Of a stretch of 64,000 nucleotides of DNA, positions 22,384-32,660 are shown piece after piece. Position 1 is the first letter of the stretch, and every line of letters begins with the position of its first letter. Source of the DNA: Linderina pennispora (Eukaryota; Kickxellomycota; Kickxellomycetes; Kickxellales; Kickxellaceae); contig NW_024468249.1 in the NCBI RefSeq assembly GCF_002104995.1, positions 2,480,001 to 2,544,000 on the forward strand. The letters are read 5' to 3'. Position numbers and translations under genes: made by a program. The notes under the pieces are model-generated. The model was not told the origin of the DNA. It was given only the letters and a program-made list of their open reading frames with translations, and ran no database searches.

Positions 22384-23266
22384 ATGCCGCTGCACGACAC
22401 CCTTGTCAACACGACATTGCCCAGCACGCTGGGAGAGGTTGGCCCAGGCAGCACCGAAGCATCGCAGACAAGAGCCGAGCTAGAGGTCATGAACCAGGAG
22501 CTGCACTGGCTACTCAATGACAGCATCCCCGAATCGATCCAGTTCATCCACAGCAGCCTCCAAAAGCTCACATTCCTGGACCGAGCAGCGCAGAAACACA
22601 AGCACAGTGCTCGAGCTCGCCTCGACCAGCTCCGACGCCAAGGGCACGGCAACCATCAGCGGCGCCTCGGTCACACAGCTCTCCCTGGATCTCTCTCTGG
22701 GCAGCCAATTCAACCAAGGCAAGCCCACCACCGTGTACCTGAAGAAGAGCGAAACACTGCCGTTGCGCCAGGCACAGGAGGCAAGAAGCTACATAAAGTC
22801 AGCGCTCCGCAAGACCGCCGACGGGCAGTTTGACACAGTCGACGAGGCGCTGGGCTTCTTTGAGCGCGTGCTGGACCATGTCCAAAGGGCTCGGGCAACG
22901 CTGGCCCTGGGCAGCCAGCAGGGGCTGCAGCCGCTGCAGTGGGAGAACACGGACAAGTTCGCGCCTCCGCTGCCAGAGAACCTGGTGATCGAGTGCGGAC
23001 TCATGGGCAGCGTGTTTGCTGTGCATGCGTACTGGCTAAAGTTCAGGCGCACGGTCAAGAACTCGGGCGGTATCCTCGATGCGTTCAAGAAGGACCCGAC
23101 GACCGGCCACATGCTGGTGGTCAACGGCCGGCTGGCCGAGGTGCGGCGCGAGGTGGTGTTTGAGGCCGCGTTTGCCCAGATCCAGGAGGGCCTGGCAACG
23201 CTGGATCTCGTTGCTGGCGTTTGTATTGACGTTGTTGGGCAGCTTCATTCGTTTGATAGCATGTAG
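22384..23266 (+). CDS. RAV2: RAV2/Rogdi, RAVE complex subunit (one frameshift)
   Basis: Rogdi/Rav2 is part of the RAVE complex that reassembles V-ATPase. The N-terminal helix carries ELEVMNQELHWLLNDSIPES. After one extra base near 22600 the second frame continues with TVLELASTSSDAKGTATISG, LDLSLGSQFNQGKPTTVYL, LRQAQEARSYIKSAL, FFERVLDHVQRARATLAL and FAPPLPENLVIECGLMGSVF. These match the leucine-zipper family order, including the APxLP segment. The corrected length is 293 residues, close to human ROGDI (287). The ATG at 22384 was chosen; an in-frame ATG at 22261 would add 41 residues without similarity. The assignment rests on motif order, as the family is poorly conserved. Confidence 0.75.
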
Positions 23267-23300
23267 CGTTAGCACCTTTTTTTTTTGGAATATACAGCGT

Positions 23301-24132
23301 TTATTGGAATATCTCCTCCATGTCGGCATCATTGTCGACATCCGAGCTTGAATCAACAGCAATAGCGTCGCTGTGCGAGTCTGACCCGATATCGATAGCT
23401 TCAACCGCAGGCTCTGCTGCTGGGTTGGTAGCCTCTGAAGCTGGGAGCTGGAATTGGAAGCTGGAAGCTGGGAGTCAGAGCTGGGGCTGGAGCTGGGGGG
23501 AGCTGGGGGGGGGGGGGGGCTGGAGCTGGGGCTGGAGCTGAGGCTGGAGAGTTGGGTTCAGGCGCTGTCTCTGCCGGTTGTGTATCCACGACTGCTTCCT
23601 CAAAGTCATTGTCATCCTCCTCCTCCGCTTCATCTGGCCCTTCCTCCTTCACTGCCTCCTCTGTTTTAACATTCATTGGCTCGGCTGGCAACTCCTCAGT
23701 TTCCACCACTTCCTCAGCATCATCCCCAGCAGCATCCTCGATAGACCCGCCACCCGTGATGTGCTGCAAGACCTCGTACTGCTTCTTGAACGCCTCCAGG
23801 CGACTGGTCAGCTTGATTACGGAAGCAGGCAGCGTCAGATCAATGTCCTCGCCGACCAGGCAGCGCACACGCGCAGCCTCCAGCTCCTCATGCGCCCGGG
23901 TGCGGATATTGTTGAGGCGTATTATGTACTCGTCAAAGACGCCCTCCAGGTGCTGCCATTCGCGCAGGAAGGCGGTGCTTTCGTCCTTTTTCGGTTTGAT
24001 GTTGGCGGCGCTCAGGCCTTCGCGGGGCTCGGGCAGGGAGCGCAGGATGTCGCCAGAGTATACGATTAGGCGCGAGTAGCTCTGCAGCAGCTCGGCCGCG
24101 TAGGTTAGCAAGGGGACAGAGTTGGATGACAT
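23301..24132 (-). CDS. Unrecognised helical protein with acidic, Pro-rich tail (one frameshift)
   Basis: The start MSSNSVPLLTYAAELLQSY at 24132 leads into about 130 residues of predicted helix (FLREWQHLEGVFDEYIIRL, ARVRCLVGEDIDLTLPASVI, SRLEAFKKQYEVLQHI). An acidic stretch and a Pro/Ala-rich linker follow; 15 consecutive G on the plus strand (23505-23519) encode part of the prolines. One extra base between about 23430 and 23485 must be removed. The frame then ends in DSSSDVDNDADMEEIFQ and stops at 23301, giving about 276 residues. Short helical proteins with acidic tails occur among Mediator subunits, but I cannot place it in a family. It converges with RAV2, only 34 bp apart. Confidence 0.6.
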
Positions 24133-24253
24133 GGTAGGAAGGCGACAGTGTAATCTTTTCTGGAGAGATCGTCGGCTTTGGCTAGCAAAGTTGTTGACGC
24201 CCTGAGAGCTGATATGCGATTTATGGTAGTGGCATGTATTTTTTTTTAGTTTC

Positions 24254-26841
24254 CTAGTCAGAGTCCGACGACATGTCTTCGTCACCGTCGGCCTCCATCT
24301 CAATCTTGCGCCGCTTGCTTCCGGCACCCTGCTCGCCCGAGTCCTTGGCAAACTGCCGCCCGACCTTCTCGCGAATAGCCGACAGGCTGTTCTCCTCCTC
24401 GGCCCAATCAAGCACCAAATGGCGGCCGTACAGATGTGTATCCTTGACAGTGTCCAGCACATGCTGAGCTTCCTGCGGGGTCAAAAACTCGACAAAGGCG
24501 AAACCACGGTGGCCACCCGAAAACTTCTTGGGCAGGCGCACCGACTTGATCTGGCCAAACGTGGCAATCAGGTCGCGGATATCCTTGCGGGTCGCCTCGA
24601 ACGGCACGTTCTTGACGACAATTTTGGTTCCCTTCGGCTTCTTGGCGCCGGCCAGGCTAGCACGCGACTCGTCTGTGTCGCCAGCTGAGGTCTTGGCCAC
24701 GCGGTCGGACATCTTGATCTCAAGCGCATGGTCATCGACCTCGGCGCCCTGGAATGATTTGAGTGCTTGCTGCGCGGCCTCGGCTGTCTTGTACTCAACA
24801 AAGCCGAAGCCCATCGACTGCCACTTGCCAGGCCGCTTCGGGTCCTTCTTGCGGCGGATGGCTACGCTGGCTAGTCCGTCGACGCCGCCAAACAGCTGCC
24901 GCAGGGTGTCCTCGTTGGTATCAAAGTTCAGGTTCTTGACGAACAGCACGCGGCCAACCTCGCCCTGCGCGCTGGCTCCCTGCGTCGACACATGCGACTG
25001 CGCCGTGTCGTGGACTGCCTCGTGAACCTTCTCGACCTGCGCCTTGCTCTCGGCTACAGCCTTGGCCTTCTCGGCCCGCTCGGCATCCATGGCTGGGTCG
25101 TAGGCGGTGGTGAAAATCTCCTTGGGAGCGCGCTCGAGATAGATGGGCGCGTCCTTGATGCGCTTGTAGGCCAGATGGCGGAACGCCGTGCGGGCCTCGC
25201 TGGGCTCCAGGAACTCGACAATGGCGATTGTACGCGACGGCGGCACCAGCACACGTCCCAGGCTGCCGTACTTGCCGAACAGCGCGCGCAGCTCGTCCTC
25301 GTCGATGCTGAACGGGATGTTCTTGACCAAGACCACCGTGTCGCTGCGCTCGCGCTTCTCAAAGCGCTCCAGCCGGACGCCCTGCTCCTCGAAGAACCGC
25401 TTGGTGTCGTTGATGATGTGTGTTTCGGCCAGGGCCAGGCGCACCGCCGGGTTGCTGGTCGAGTCGGCCGACAGCAGATCGGCCTTGGCGATCTTGAGCC
25501 GGTCGGCGATCGAGTCGGCCACGGCGTCGGCGCTCATGTAGAGAGAGTTCCAGTTGAAGTCGCTGCCGGCCTGTGCCTTGAGTTTCGCGTCACGCTCCTT
25601 CTTCACATTGGACTTGAATCCGCCCTGCTGGTCCTCGCGCTCGCGCGCCTGCGGCTTCTCCTTGCCGGGCAGCACGTGCAGCAGCCGGCCCATGAAGTAC
25701 TGGTTGTCCATGGCCTTGAATGCCTTGACTGCGTGCTCAGGCAGCAGATACAGGATGTATGCGAAGCCCTTGGGCCGCTTCGTATCCTTGGAGATCGGCA
25801 TATGCACCTCTGACAGAGGGCCGAACTTCTCAAACGCCTTTGCGGAGCTCGTCTTCGGTTGCCAGGTACGGGAGGTTCCGCAAAAACAGCCGTCCGGTCT
25901 CCTGGATCTGCATGACGGCATCGGTGGGCGGATCGGTCGGCACGATCTTCTCGGCGTCTTCAGCACTGGCTGCCTGCTCATCGGACTTGGTCTCGGGGTC
26001 GGCCTCGGGCTTTGCAGGCTCAGCAGCCTCGCCAAACACATCCTCGTCATCAAGCTTGGAGCTCATGTGCATGCGCAGCCAGTCAAGGTCCGACAGATTG
26101 TCGTTCTTTGAATCGTCGCCGGCCGCCTCGTCCTCCTCGTCCTCGTCCTCACCCTCACCCTCATCATCGGAGTCGCCAAACTTGACGTGGGTCTTGGCAA
26201 CCATCTGCCCCGCACCTCCAGGCTTCTTATTGACGACCATCTCCACCTTGGCCTTATTCTTCACAGCGCCCTTGCCCTCGATCTGCTCTCGCCGCGCAGC
26301 AACCGCCTTCTCCACTGCCTTGATCTCGCTATCCTGCCAGTTGGCATAATCGTCATTGGTCCACGTCTTGTTCTTTGCACGCGGCGCCATAGCCTGCAAA
26401 AACTCCTTGAACCTCGGGTCGTCCTGGTTGCCAGCCAGGATCTCCTCGTACAGGGTGCGGATTGCGCGCTGGCTCCGCTGCTTGTCGTCCGCCTGTACTT
26501 TCTTCTTCTCCTCATTCGGATCTATGCCATGCGCACGGTTATACAAGGTCGTGCCCTTGGTGTACACCGACCAGGGGCGTGGCAGCGCTGCGTCGCCGTA
26601 TGGCCGCGCCTCCTCCACTACGATCTTGGACGTGTCGATGAATGTGTTGTTGAAGTACCGGAGCGCTGCCTTTGGCCTCCTTTTCCGTGCGATACCCGAT
26701 GTAGCCGAACCGCCGGAAGTCCCCTTGCGCATTGTGCATCAGGCGGGCGTCGGTTACCTCGCCCTTGCTGCTAAAGTGCTCGCGGAACCGCTCCTCCGAG
26801 TAATTCTTTGGCAGGTTCTTAACAATAATACGCGACGACAT
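24254..26841 (-). CDS. MRD1: MRD1, multi-RRM pre-rRNA processing protein (two frameshifts)
   Basis: Mrd1/RBM19 binds pre-rRNA and U3 snoRNA and is needed for 40S assembly in the nucleolus. Three frames join into about 861 residues after removing one extra base near 26680 and one near 25850. RRM1 is at the extreme N-terminus ([17 protein letters not shown]). A conserved linker has [12 protein letters not shown]2 has [20 protein letters not shown]3 ([18 protein letters not shown]) is the divergent one lacking aromatic RNP1 residues. RRM4 has [16 protein letters not shown] and [12 protein letters not shown]5 has [17 protein letters not shown] and [14 protein letters not shown]. The C-terminus ends in [12 protein letters not shown]. 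Five RRMs in this order define the family. It sits next to NOP4, another nucleolar RRM protein, on the same strand. Confidence 0.94.
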
Positions 26842-26932
26842 TTGCTAAACGTGGAAAAGGGGGGGGCTGTAGACGTGAATACGAGAAGAACAGTCGTGCA
26901 AACGAGCGAGGTTGCTCACGAATACTGGCAGC

Positions 26933-26997
26933 AAAAAAAAAAAAGTAAAAAAAATCGCGATCTGAGGCACTGCTGATCGAATCACGACTGGGTGATC
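26933..26997. promoter_or_regulatory. MRD1 promoter: double A-tract plus three GATC sites
   Basis: Runs of 12 A (26933-26944) and 8 A (26947-26954) are followed by GATC at 26959, 26975 and 26994, the last two as TGATC. They lie 90-160 bp upstream of the MRD1 start. The arrangement is the same as in the NOP4/RPL42 and LSM4 promoters. Confidence 0.45.
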
Positions 26998-27143
26998 ACT
27001 GCATGCCCCAGGTTTCTTTTGGCAAACTGAAAATGTTGGTATGTTGTTCTCCATCTTTAGCGACATACACGCTCCATGTCTGCATGTGCATAGGCAATGA
27101 GGGATTGTTTAGTATATTGTTAAAGTCACGGAGCCTGCTGGAT

Positions 27144-29585
27144 TTACTTTTTGTTGAAGCGCTTCTTGCCATCCTTCCGCCCACCAGCAGCACCCTTGCC
27201 AGCGCTCTTGCCAGCCCCAGCCTTTCCACCACGCTGCTTCGACACACCGCCCCGGGCAGGCTTGTCATTGCCTGCGCTCATTTCCGATCGCTCTTCCGCT
27301 GCGAGATAGTCGACCGGAGCTCGCGCTTCTTGATAATCTGGGCGTTCTCAATCGAGAACATGACACGCAGCGAGCGCCGCGAGATCTGATGCAGAGACTT
27401 GTTGTCACCCTCAGCCACCTTGCCGTCTGCCAGCTGCTTGGCAAACGCCTGCTTGGTGTTACGGAAGTTAAGATACCGCAGACACGCCAGCGCATGGGCG
27501 TGCGTCGAGAACTCGAGGAAGCCATACCCCTTGCTGCGCGGCTTGCCCGTGCTTATATCCACACGGTCGGTCGAGCACACAATCTTGGACTGCACAACCT
27601 TGGCCACCTTGTCCCAGCCCTCGGCCATCTCCTCCTTGGTCAGCGCCTTGCGCTGGCCCTCCTTGGCCTCGTGCTTGAACTTGGAGATCGCCGAGATCGC
27701 GGCTGCGCGCAGGTCCTTTTCGTCGATCGAGCGCGGGATGTTGTGCACCGACAGGCGCGTCTTGGACAGGATACAGGTTCGGGTTCTTCAGGATCTGGTT
27801 CTTGCGCTGTCCGTACTCCTTGACGTGGTGCTCGAGGTCCGCCGGTGCCAGAGCCTGGGCCGCCGGCGTGTCGGGGAAGATGACTCCTTCCTTGAGCAGA
27901 TATGTGTTCCGCTTGTCCTTGCTCTGGCGCTGCTTGATGCCCTCGGTGGTCAGCGTGTTGGCGGTTCCACGATCAACTGCCTTGGCAATCGACAGAACAC
28001 GGCCGTCAAGCGTGAACTGCGCCGTGGCCTCAAGCGAAGCCGGCGCCTCTTGCAGCAGCACCGACTTGTTGCGCTGGTCGGGCAGGGTGGCCGAGGGTAC
28101 GCTGCTGAGCTTCTCCGACAGCTCCTGGGCCTTCTGGGCCTCCGCGAGGCACTTTGCAGCATCAGCAGCGTTCCAGAAGCACACGAAGGCTGTACCGCGA
28201 GACCGCCCAGTCTCGTGGTCGTAGACGATGCGGCAGTAGCGGAGCTTGCCGAACTGGCGGAAGTGCTCAAACAGCGAGTCCTCGTCAGAGTCGAACGACA
28301 GGTTCCTAATGAACAGCGTGCATCCCTCCTCGACCAGATCGTCCTTGATGTCCTCGCCGTCCATATCCTTCTCTTCGTCAGCATCAGCATCCTCGGCCTC
28401 TTCATTGGCCTCCTCATCGACCTCCATCTTTGCAGGCTCTTCGGCAAACTCGGGCTTTTCGATTTCGCCGCTCTCCTCCATTTCCTTGAACTTGTCCTTG
28501 GCCACAGCCAGCGAGACCGAGATACTGCGGTTGTGCAGCTCGTGCTCGTTCCACTTGGAAATAGCACGCTGGGCGCTATCGACATCGGCCATCTGGATGA
28601 AGGCGAAGCCGCGCAGAGGACCGCCGACGAACTTGCGGGGCAGATCAACAGTGAGGACGGTTCCACTTTCCTGAGAACAACCGCTCCAGCTCGCGCTCGC
28701 GCACCTTGAACGGCAGGTTGCGCACAATAAGGCGGGCATTCTTGTCTACAAACTCGCGCTTCATCATGGCCTTCAACTTGGCGCCCTTGAAGATATGGTC
28801 GTTCAAGGAGCGCACGGCACGCTGGGCTGTGGCATGGTCGTCGAATGTGACATTGGCCGAACCACCCGCACCATCCTGCAGCTGCTCGGGCGTCGCGCCC
28901 TCAAAGGGTGTCGGGTAGAACACCGAATGCACGTTGCCGCTCTTCTTGACCTTCTTGATCAGCTGCTTCTTAGTGGTGCCCTTCGGGATGCCCTGGATCG
29001 TGATCGTGCGGGATTCGTTGTTCGACGGCTTCTTGCGCTTCTTCTCGGGCTGCTCGGCACTGCTGTCCTTGTCGCCAGCAGGAGTTGCTGGGCGCGGCCG
29101 CTTGGGCGCACGCGGAGGCGGCTTCTCTGTGCCTGGGGTGCCCTTCATGTGCTTCTTCATGGCAAAGTCGAGCATCAGCCGCTTCTGGCCGCGGAACTTG
29201 GTGTCCACGAGCTCTTCTACCGCACGCTGGGCATCCTTCAGCGAGCACAAACTGCACAAAACCAAACCCACGGTTCTGTGGCTTCCCATCGCCTGCCTGG
29301 ACAGTGTCAGCGGGCTTCTCGCCCTCGCCCTCGCCCTCCTGGCCATCCCTCGGCTTCCTTCTTCTCAGTGACCACAAAGCAAGAGCGGATGGGTCCGACC
29401 TCGCTGAAGAACTCCTCAAGCTCGGTGTTTGTTGCGTCCTTGGGAATCCCGCGCACGAAGAGCATCGACTTGGTGTGTGTGTCCTCCGATGTCTTCTCGC
29501 CCCCCTTCTTGGTCACCACCTGCTGCTGCTGCTGCTGCTGCTCCTCCTGGTTGAACTCGTCGAATAGCGATTCGAGCTGAGACAT
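27144..29585 (-). CDS. NOP4: NOP4/RBM28, 60S-biogenesis RRM protein (frameshifted)
   Basis: Nop4/RBM28 is a nucleolar protein with four RRMs required for 27S pre-rRNA processing. The start at 29585 gives MSQLESLFDEFNQ and a Gln run (CAG repeat near 29520). RRM1 has SMLFVRGIPKDATNTELEE and, after shifts, NRGFGFVQF. RRM2 has RTITIQGIPKGTTKKQL. RRM3 has ARLIVRNLPFKVREREL, SGTVLTVDLPRKF and LRGFAFIQM. RRM4 has CTLFIRNLSFDSDEDSLF and RGTAFVCF. The C-terminal half has RLSVHNIPRSIDEKDLRAAA-type sequence (here MHNIPRSIDEKDL) and KGYGFLEFSTHAHAL. At least four single extra bases are needed. One junction near 27330 needs two extra or one missing base. It leads into a Lys/Gly tail ending at 27144. The length is about 812 residues. 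It shares a promoter with RPL42. Confidence 0.91.
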
Positions 29586-29704
29586 TTTGGCTGTGTTGTG
29601 TAAAATATATATGGAACTGTACGAGCTTGCAAGTGGAAAAGAAGCGCCGTGCACTAGCTTGTCGTCGATGCCCGTGCTGCCGAGTGCGGATCAAACTGAG
29701 GGCG

Positions 29705-29806
29705 AAAAAAAAGTGAAAAAATACTGAAGCTGCGCTGATCTGCTCCAGTGATCGGATCAAAGTCTGCTCCAAAATCGATCATTATTTTCTGCACTACAGA
29801 CTGATC
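29705..29806. promoter_or_regulatory. Divergent NOP4/RPL42 promoter: A-runs and five GATC sites
   Basis: A8 (29705-29712) and A6 (29716-29721) precede five GATC sites in 71 bp (29737, 29750, 29755, 29777 and 29803). About 0.3 would be expected by chance. Both flanking genes serve ribosome production. This is the densest example of the motif in the window. Confidence 0.5.
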
Positions 29807-29940
29807 AAGCTGGTGTGTGGCCATTTCAGCCGCAGAATCCCAGTCGCTGCCATAGCTGCCCGCAGACTGGCAGCAGTCGGTGCATCTTCCTTTTTTTCGC
29901 CATCGTTAGTTCCACTTGAGCAGCAGAGGAAAGATTCAGA

Positions 29941-30696
29941 ATGGTAAAGATCGCATCCATCTGCACACGGGAGAATCCATTGCACGGAACGGGAAGGATA
30001 CGGCTTGCGCGCATAGTAGGAGTGGAGGCATTGGAGGAATTTCGAATTTCAAACCCGCTGATGGCGAGGAAGCGAGTGAGAGGGCTTTTTCGTTGCATGG
30101 GGAGAAATGCGCTGCGCCAACCAATTCAGTTACAGCGACTGCGAGCCTCCACCTACCAGCTCTGCCGCAACCTGCTGCTGAGGCAATGCCCGAATTAGGG
30201 CAAAGCAGGCTGATGCGGACACTAGGCGCGCATGCACTGTAATCCTGGAAGACCGTGCCAACCGTGCCCGTGTTGTACACGAGAAATATTTGCCCCGAGT
30301 TGAGGACCCCGTTTTGCTAATCAGTTGCCCGGAAACGCATACCTACGCGTCTCTGTCGCCTTTTGCACCGCCTCATAGGTTAACATTCCTAAGACCCGTA
30401 ACACTTTCTGCAAGGGAAAGACCTGCCGCAAGCACACCCCGCACAAGGTCACCCAGTACAAGACTGGTAAGGCCTCCGTGTTCGCCCAGGGTAAGCGTCG
30501 TTACGACCGGAAGCAGTCTGGTTTCGGTGGTCAGACCAAGCCCGTCTTCCACAAGAAGGCTAAGACGACCAAGAAGATTGTGCTCCGTCTTGAGTGCACT
30601 GTCTGCAAGTTCAAGCAGCAGCTGGCCATCAAGCGCTGCAAGCACTTCGAGCTCGGCGGTGACAAGAAGACCAAGGGTGCCGCTCTTGTGTTCTAA
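29941..30696 (+). CDS. RPL42: Ribosomal protein eL42 (L44e), ATG-only first exon
   Basis: Large-subunit protein eL42 near the E site. The main exon (30379-30696) encodes [20 protein letters not shown] and onward, with the zinc-binding pairs CKGKTC and CTVCKF. It ends [13 protein letters not shown]. The frame lacks its own ATG. It begins directly after a TCATAG acceptor at 30378. The best partner is ATG at 29941-29943, followed at once by GTAAAG, which makes a 435-nt intron after the start codon. An intron after codon 1 is known in RPL42 of yeasts. The product is 105 residues plus start, the normal size. Residue 56 is proline (GQTKPVFH), the form associated with cycloheximide sensitivity. The main exon is certain; the ATG exon is inferred. 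Confidence 0.88.
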
Positions 30697-30802
30697 ATCC
30701 GCTTCGCATCGTCTGCACGCTACATTCGTTGTGGGGGAGCTTTTTCTTTATTCCACTCGTCATGTAATAAACGTAAAAGCTGCTCTGGTTTTTCTGCACA
30801 TA

Positions 30803-32438
30803 TCAGTCCATGCCCTCGAGGATCGTGCCCAGCGTGCTGGCGTCCAGCGGGATGTAGACGGTCTCGGACCCGTCCGCTGCGTGCCTTGACTGGATCACCT
30901 TGTGGTCGCGGAATTCGGTTAGCTGTGACCGGAACGCCATCTCGCTGCTGACCAGGAACTGGTCGCGACAGGCGCCAAAGTAGGCTGCGTACAGCATCCC
31001 CGGATACTTGGAGGTGCCTGGTCGCTGCGCAGCACTGGTGTCGTCACCACCGTCGCCCATGACCGACTCGCCAATCTGGTGCTCGGCCAGGATGCGGAAC
31101 ACGCTCTTTGCGTTCTCAGTCAGACTGGCCAGCACATGCAGCACGCCGCGCGGCCCGATTTCAGTCGATGTCGAGCTAAAGTTCTCGTAGCTGGTCTCAA
31201 CGGTATATGGCTCGAACGTGGTCAGATCGTGCCACGCCCAGTTGAATTTTGTAGCCAGCGTCGTGTCCCACATCACTGGCGCCTCGATATGGTCGACCGA
31301 GGCCAGCAGGTGGATGTTCCTGCAGTTGCCCAGCACTGCTAATGCCGTCTGGTGCTTGCGCAGACACGCACCGTCAATGTTGTGCACCACCAGGTACATG
31401 CTGTCGACTGCGCGCTTGTCCGAGTCAAAGTAGCCGCTGATCAGCGCTGCCAGATCGGCAACCGACCCTGACGTGTCGCTGAACCCGGCAATCTCGCCCA
31501 GGATCTTCTCCAGCGTAGCCTTGAGATTCAGTGTCGGGAAGTACCCGTTGACTATGGCAACCGGCGCATCGTCGGACATTTCGGTAGCAAACATGTTGAT
31601 CAACCGCCGCTTCGACCCGTAGCCGTAGAATACCAGATTGAACCCGCATGCCAGCTCAAAGTACCACTGCCGGAACTGCCGCCGATGTAGCTCCTCCAGT
31701 AGCTCTAGCTCCTTTTCGTGCTTGGGTGGCACTGTGCCCAGGATACGCCGGCACTCAGCTTGGCTCAGCGCGGGCAGTTTTGATAATGTGTTGTCGGATG
31801 TCTTGGAGCCGCGCGTCGTGTGGAGGTCCTGAAAGTAGCGCTCGTATGCGGGCCCTGATGTCGGCTCAAAGTCGTCTATCATGCCTTCATCTACATCCAT
31901 TCCATTTGAGAAGATGCCCTCATCATCGCTGCCATCACCCTGAACCGCGCTGTGGTCTTGTGCATCTTCACCATCTTCTTCGTCGTCATCGTCGTCATCG
32001 TCCTCTTCGTCACTCCGGTCATCCTGTGCCACCGATAGGTTTTTCTGCTGCCGACCGGTCGCCCCACCACGCCCTCTTCCACGTCCACGTCCACGTCCAC
32101 GTCCACGTCCACGTCCCTCTTCCCCTGCCTCGACCAGCGGCACTGCCTCCGCGTCCGCGCACAGGCTTCTTTTGAAATCCATAGATGGTCTGGCCGGCCG
32201 CACCCACTGAATTAGCGGCTTCTTCCGAGCCGTTCTCTTTGTCCTCACCATTCACTGCCGCGCTGATCTTGAGCACGTCGATAGGCTCGTTGCTTTGGTG
32301 TGATATTGTCGACTGCGTATCCTCAGCAATGTGCATTTTGCGGCCTTTACGTGTAACCGTTAGTGCTAGCCCCATGTTGACGCGGTCGCGCGCCCGGGTT
32401 GTTGCTCTGTGCGCTACCCCGCCAGCGTTCTCGTCCAT
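30803..32438 (-). CDS. ORC2: ORC2, origin recognition complex subunit 2 (one frameshift)
   Basis: ORC2 is a core subunit of the replication initiator. The C-terminal 350 residues carry the ORC2 AAA+-like fold: YERYFQDLHTTRGSKTSDNT, LSKLPALSQAECRRIL, QWYFELACGFNLVFYGYGSK (start of the domain), PVAIVNGYFPTLNLK, LYLVVHNIDGACLR-type sequence (here MYLVVHNIDGACLR) and HLLASVDHIEAPVMWD. The winged-helix end has LTEFRDHKVIQSR and VYIPLDASTLGTILE. The N-terminal 180 residues are disordered, with an RG run encoded by a CCACGT repeat and then an acidic block. One extra base near 32170 separates the first 85 codons. Corrected length is 544 residues. GYGSK stands where a Walker A would be, as is usual in ORC2. 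Confidence 0.95.
32079..32116. repeat. CCACGT hexamer tandem repeat in ORC2
   Basis: About six copies of CCACGT encode alternating Arg-Gly in the disordered N-terminal part of ORC2. The repeat may vary in length, and the nearby frameshift could lie in or beside it. Confidence 0.8.
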
Positions 32439-32576
32439 GTTTTATTCTTTTGAAACGCTGTGAAATTAGAATGCAGAATGGGGCTATGGCTGAGTGCACT
32501 TAGGAACTGTGGACACTTGCTGCGCGGCACCTACCTCCACCCAAATTTTGTTGGTTTTTGTGGGTCCGTTGGTCAT

Positions 32577-32601
32577 TGATCTAAAATCCACTGAGATGAT
32601 C
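32577..32601. promoter_or_regulatory. ORC2 promoter TGATC pair
   Basis: TGATC occurs at 32577-32581 and 32597-32601, 20 bp apart (two helical turns) and about 150 bp upstream of the ORC2 start. It matches the recurrent promoter motif. Confidence 0.35.
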
Positions 32602-32660
32602 AAAGAGCCGCTCTCTTCATATCACGAACTATTAGAAAACAGTGCAAGTACATATATATA

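Noticed and set aside
23505-23519. Run of 15 G as the cause of the frameshift in the 23.3-24.1 kb gene
   Set aside because: The reading frame after the run still makes sense for about 20 codons, and the alternative frame has a stop there. The shift must be further downstream.
24992-25813. Rightward open frame of 273 codons inside MRD1
   Set aside because: It is a mirror of MRD1 coding sequence. Only the leftward frame has RRM motifs.
27399-28709. Rightward open frame of 436 codons inside NOP4
   Set aside because: It is the complement of the conserved NOP4 RRM region. Leu/Arg/Ala-rich antisense frames are common in GC-rich genes.
30057-30181. Possible box C/D snoRNA in the RPL42 intron
   Set aside because: Only a weak C-like box (TGATGG) and a CTGA 120 nt apart are present, with no terminal stem. 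That is not enough for a call.
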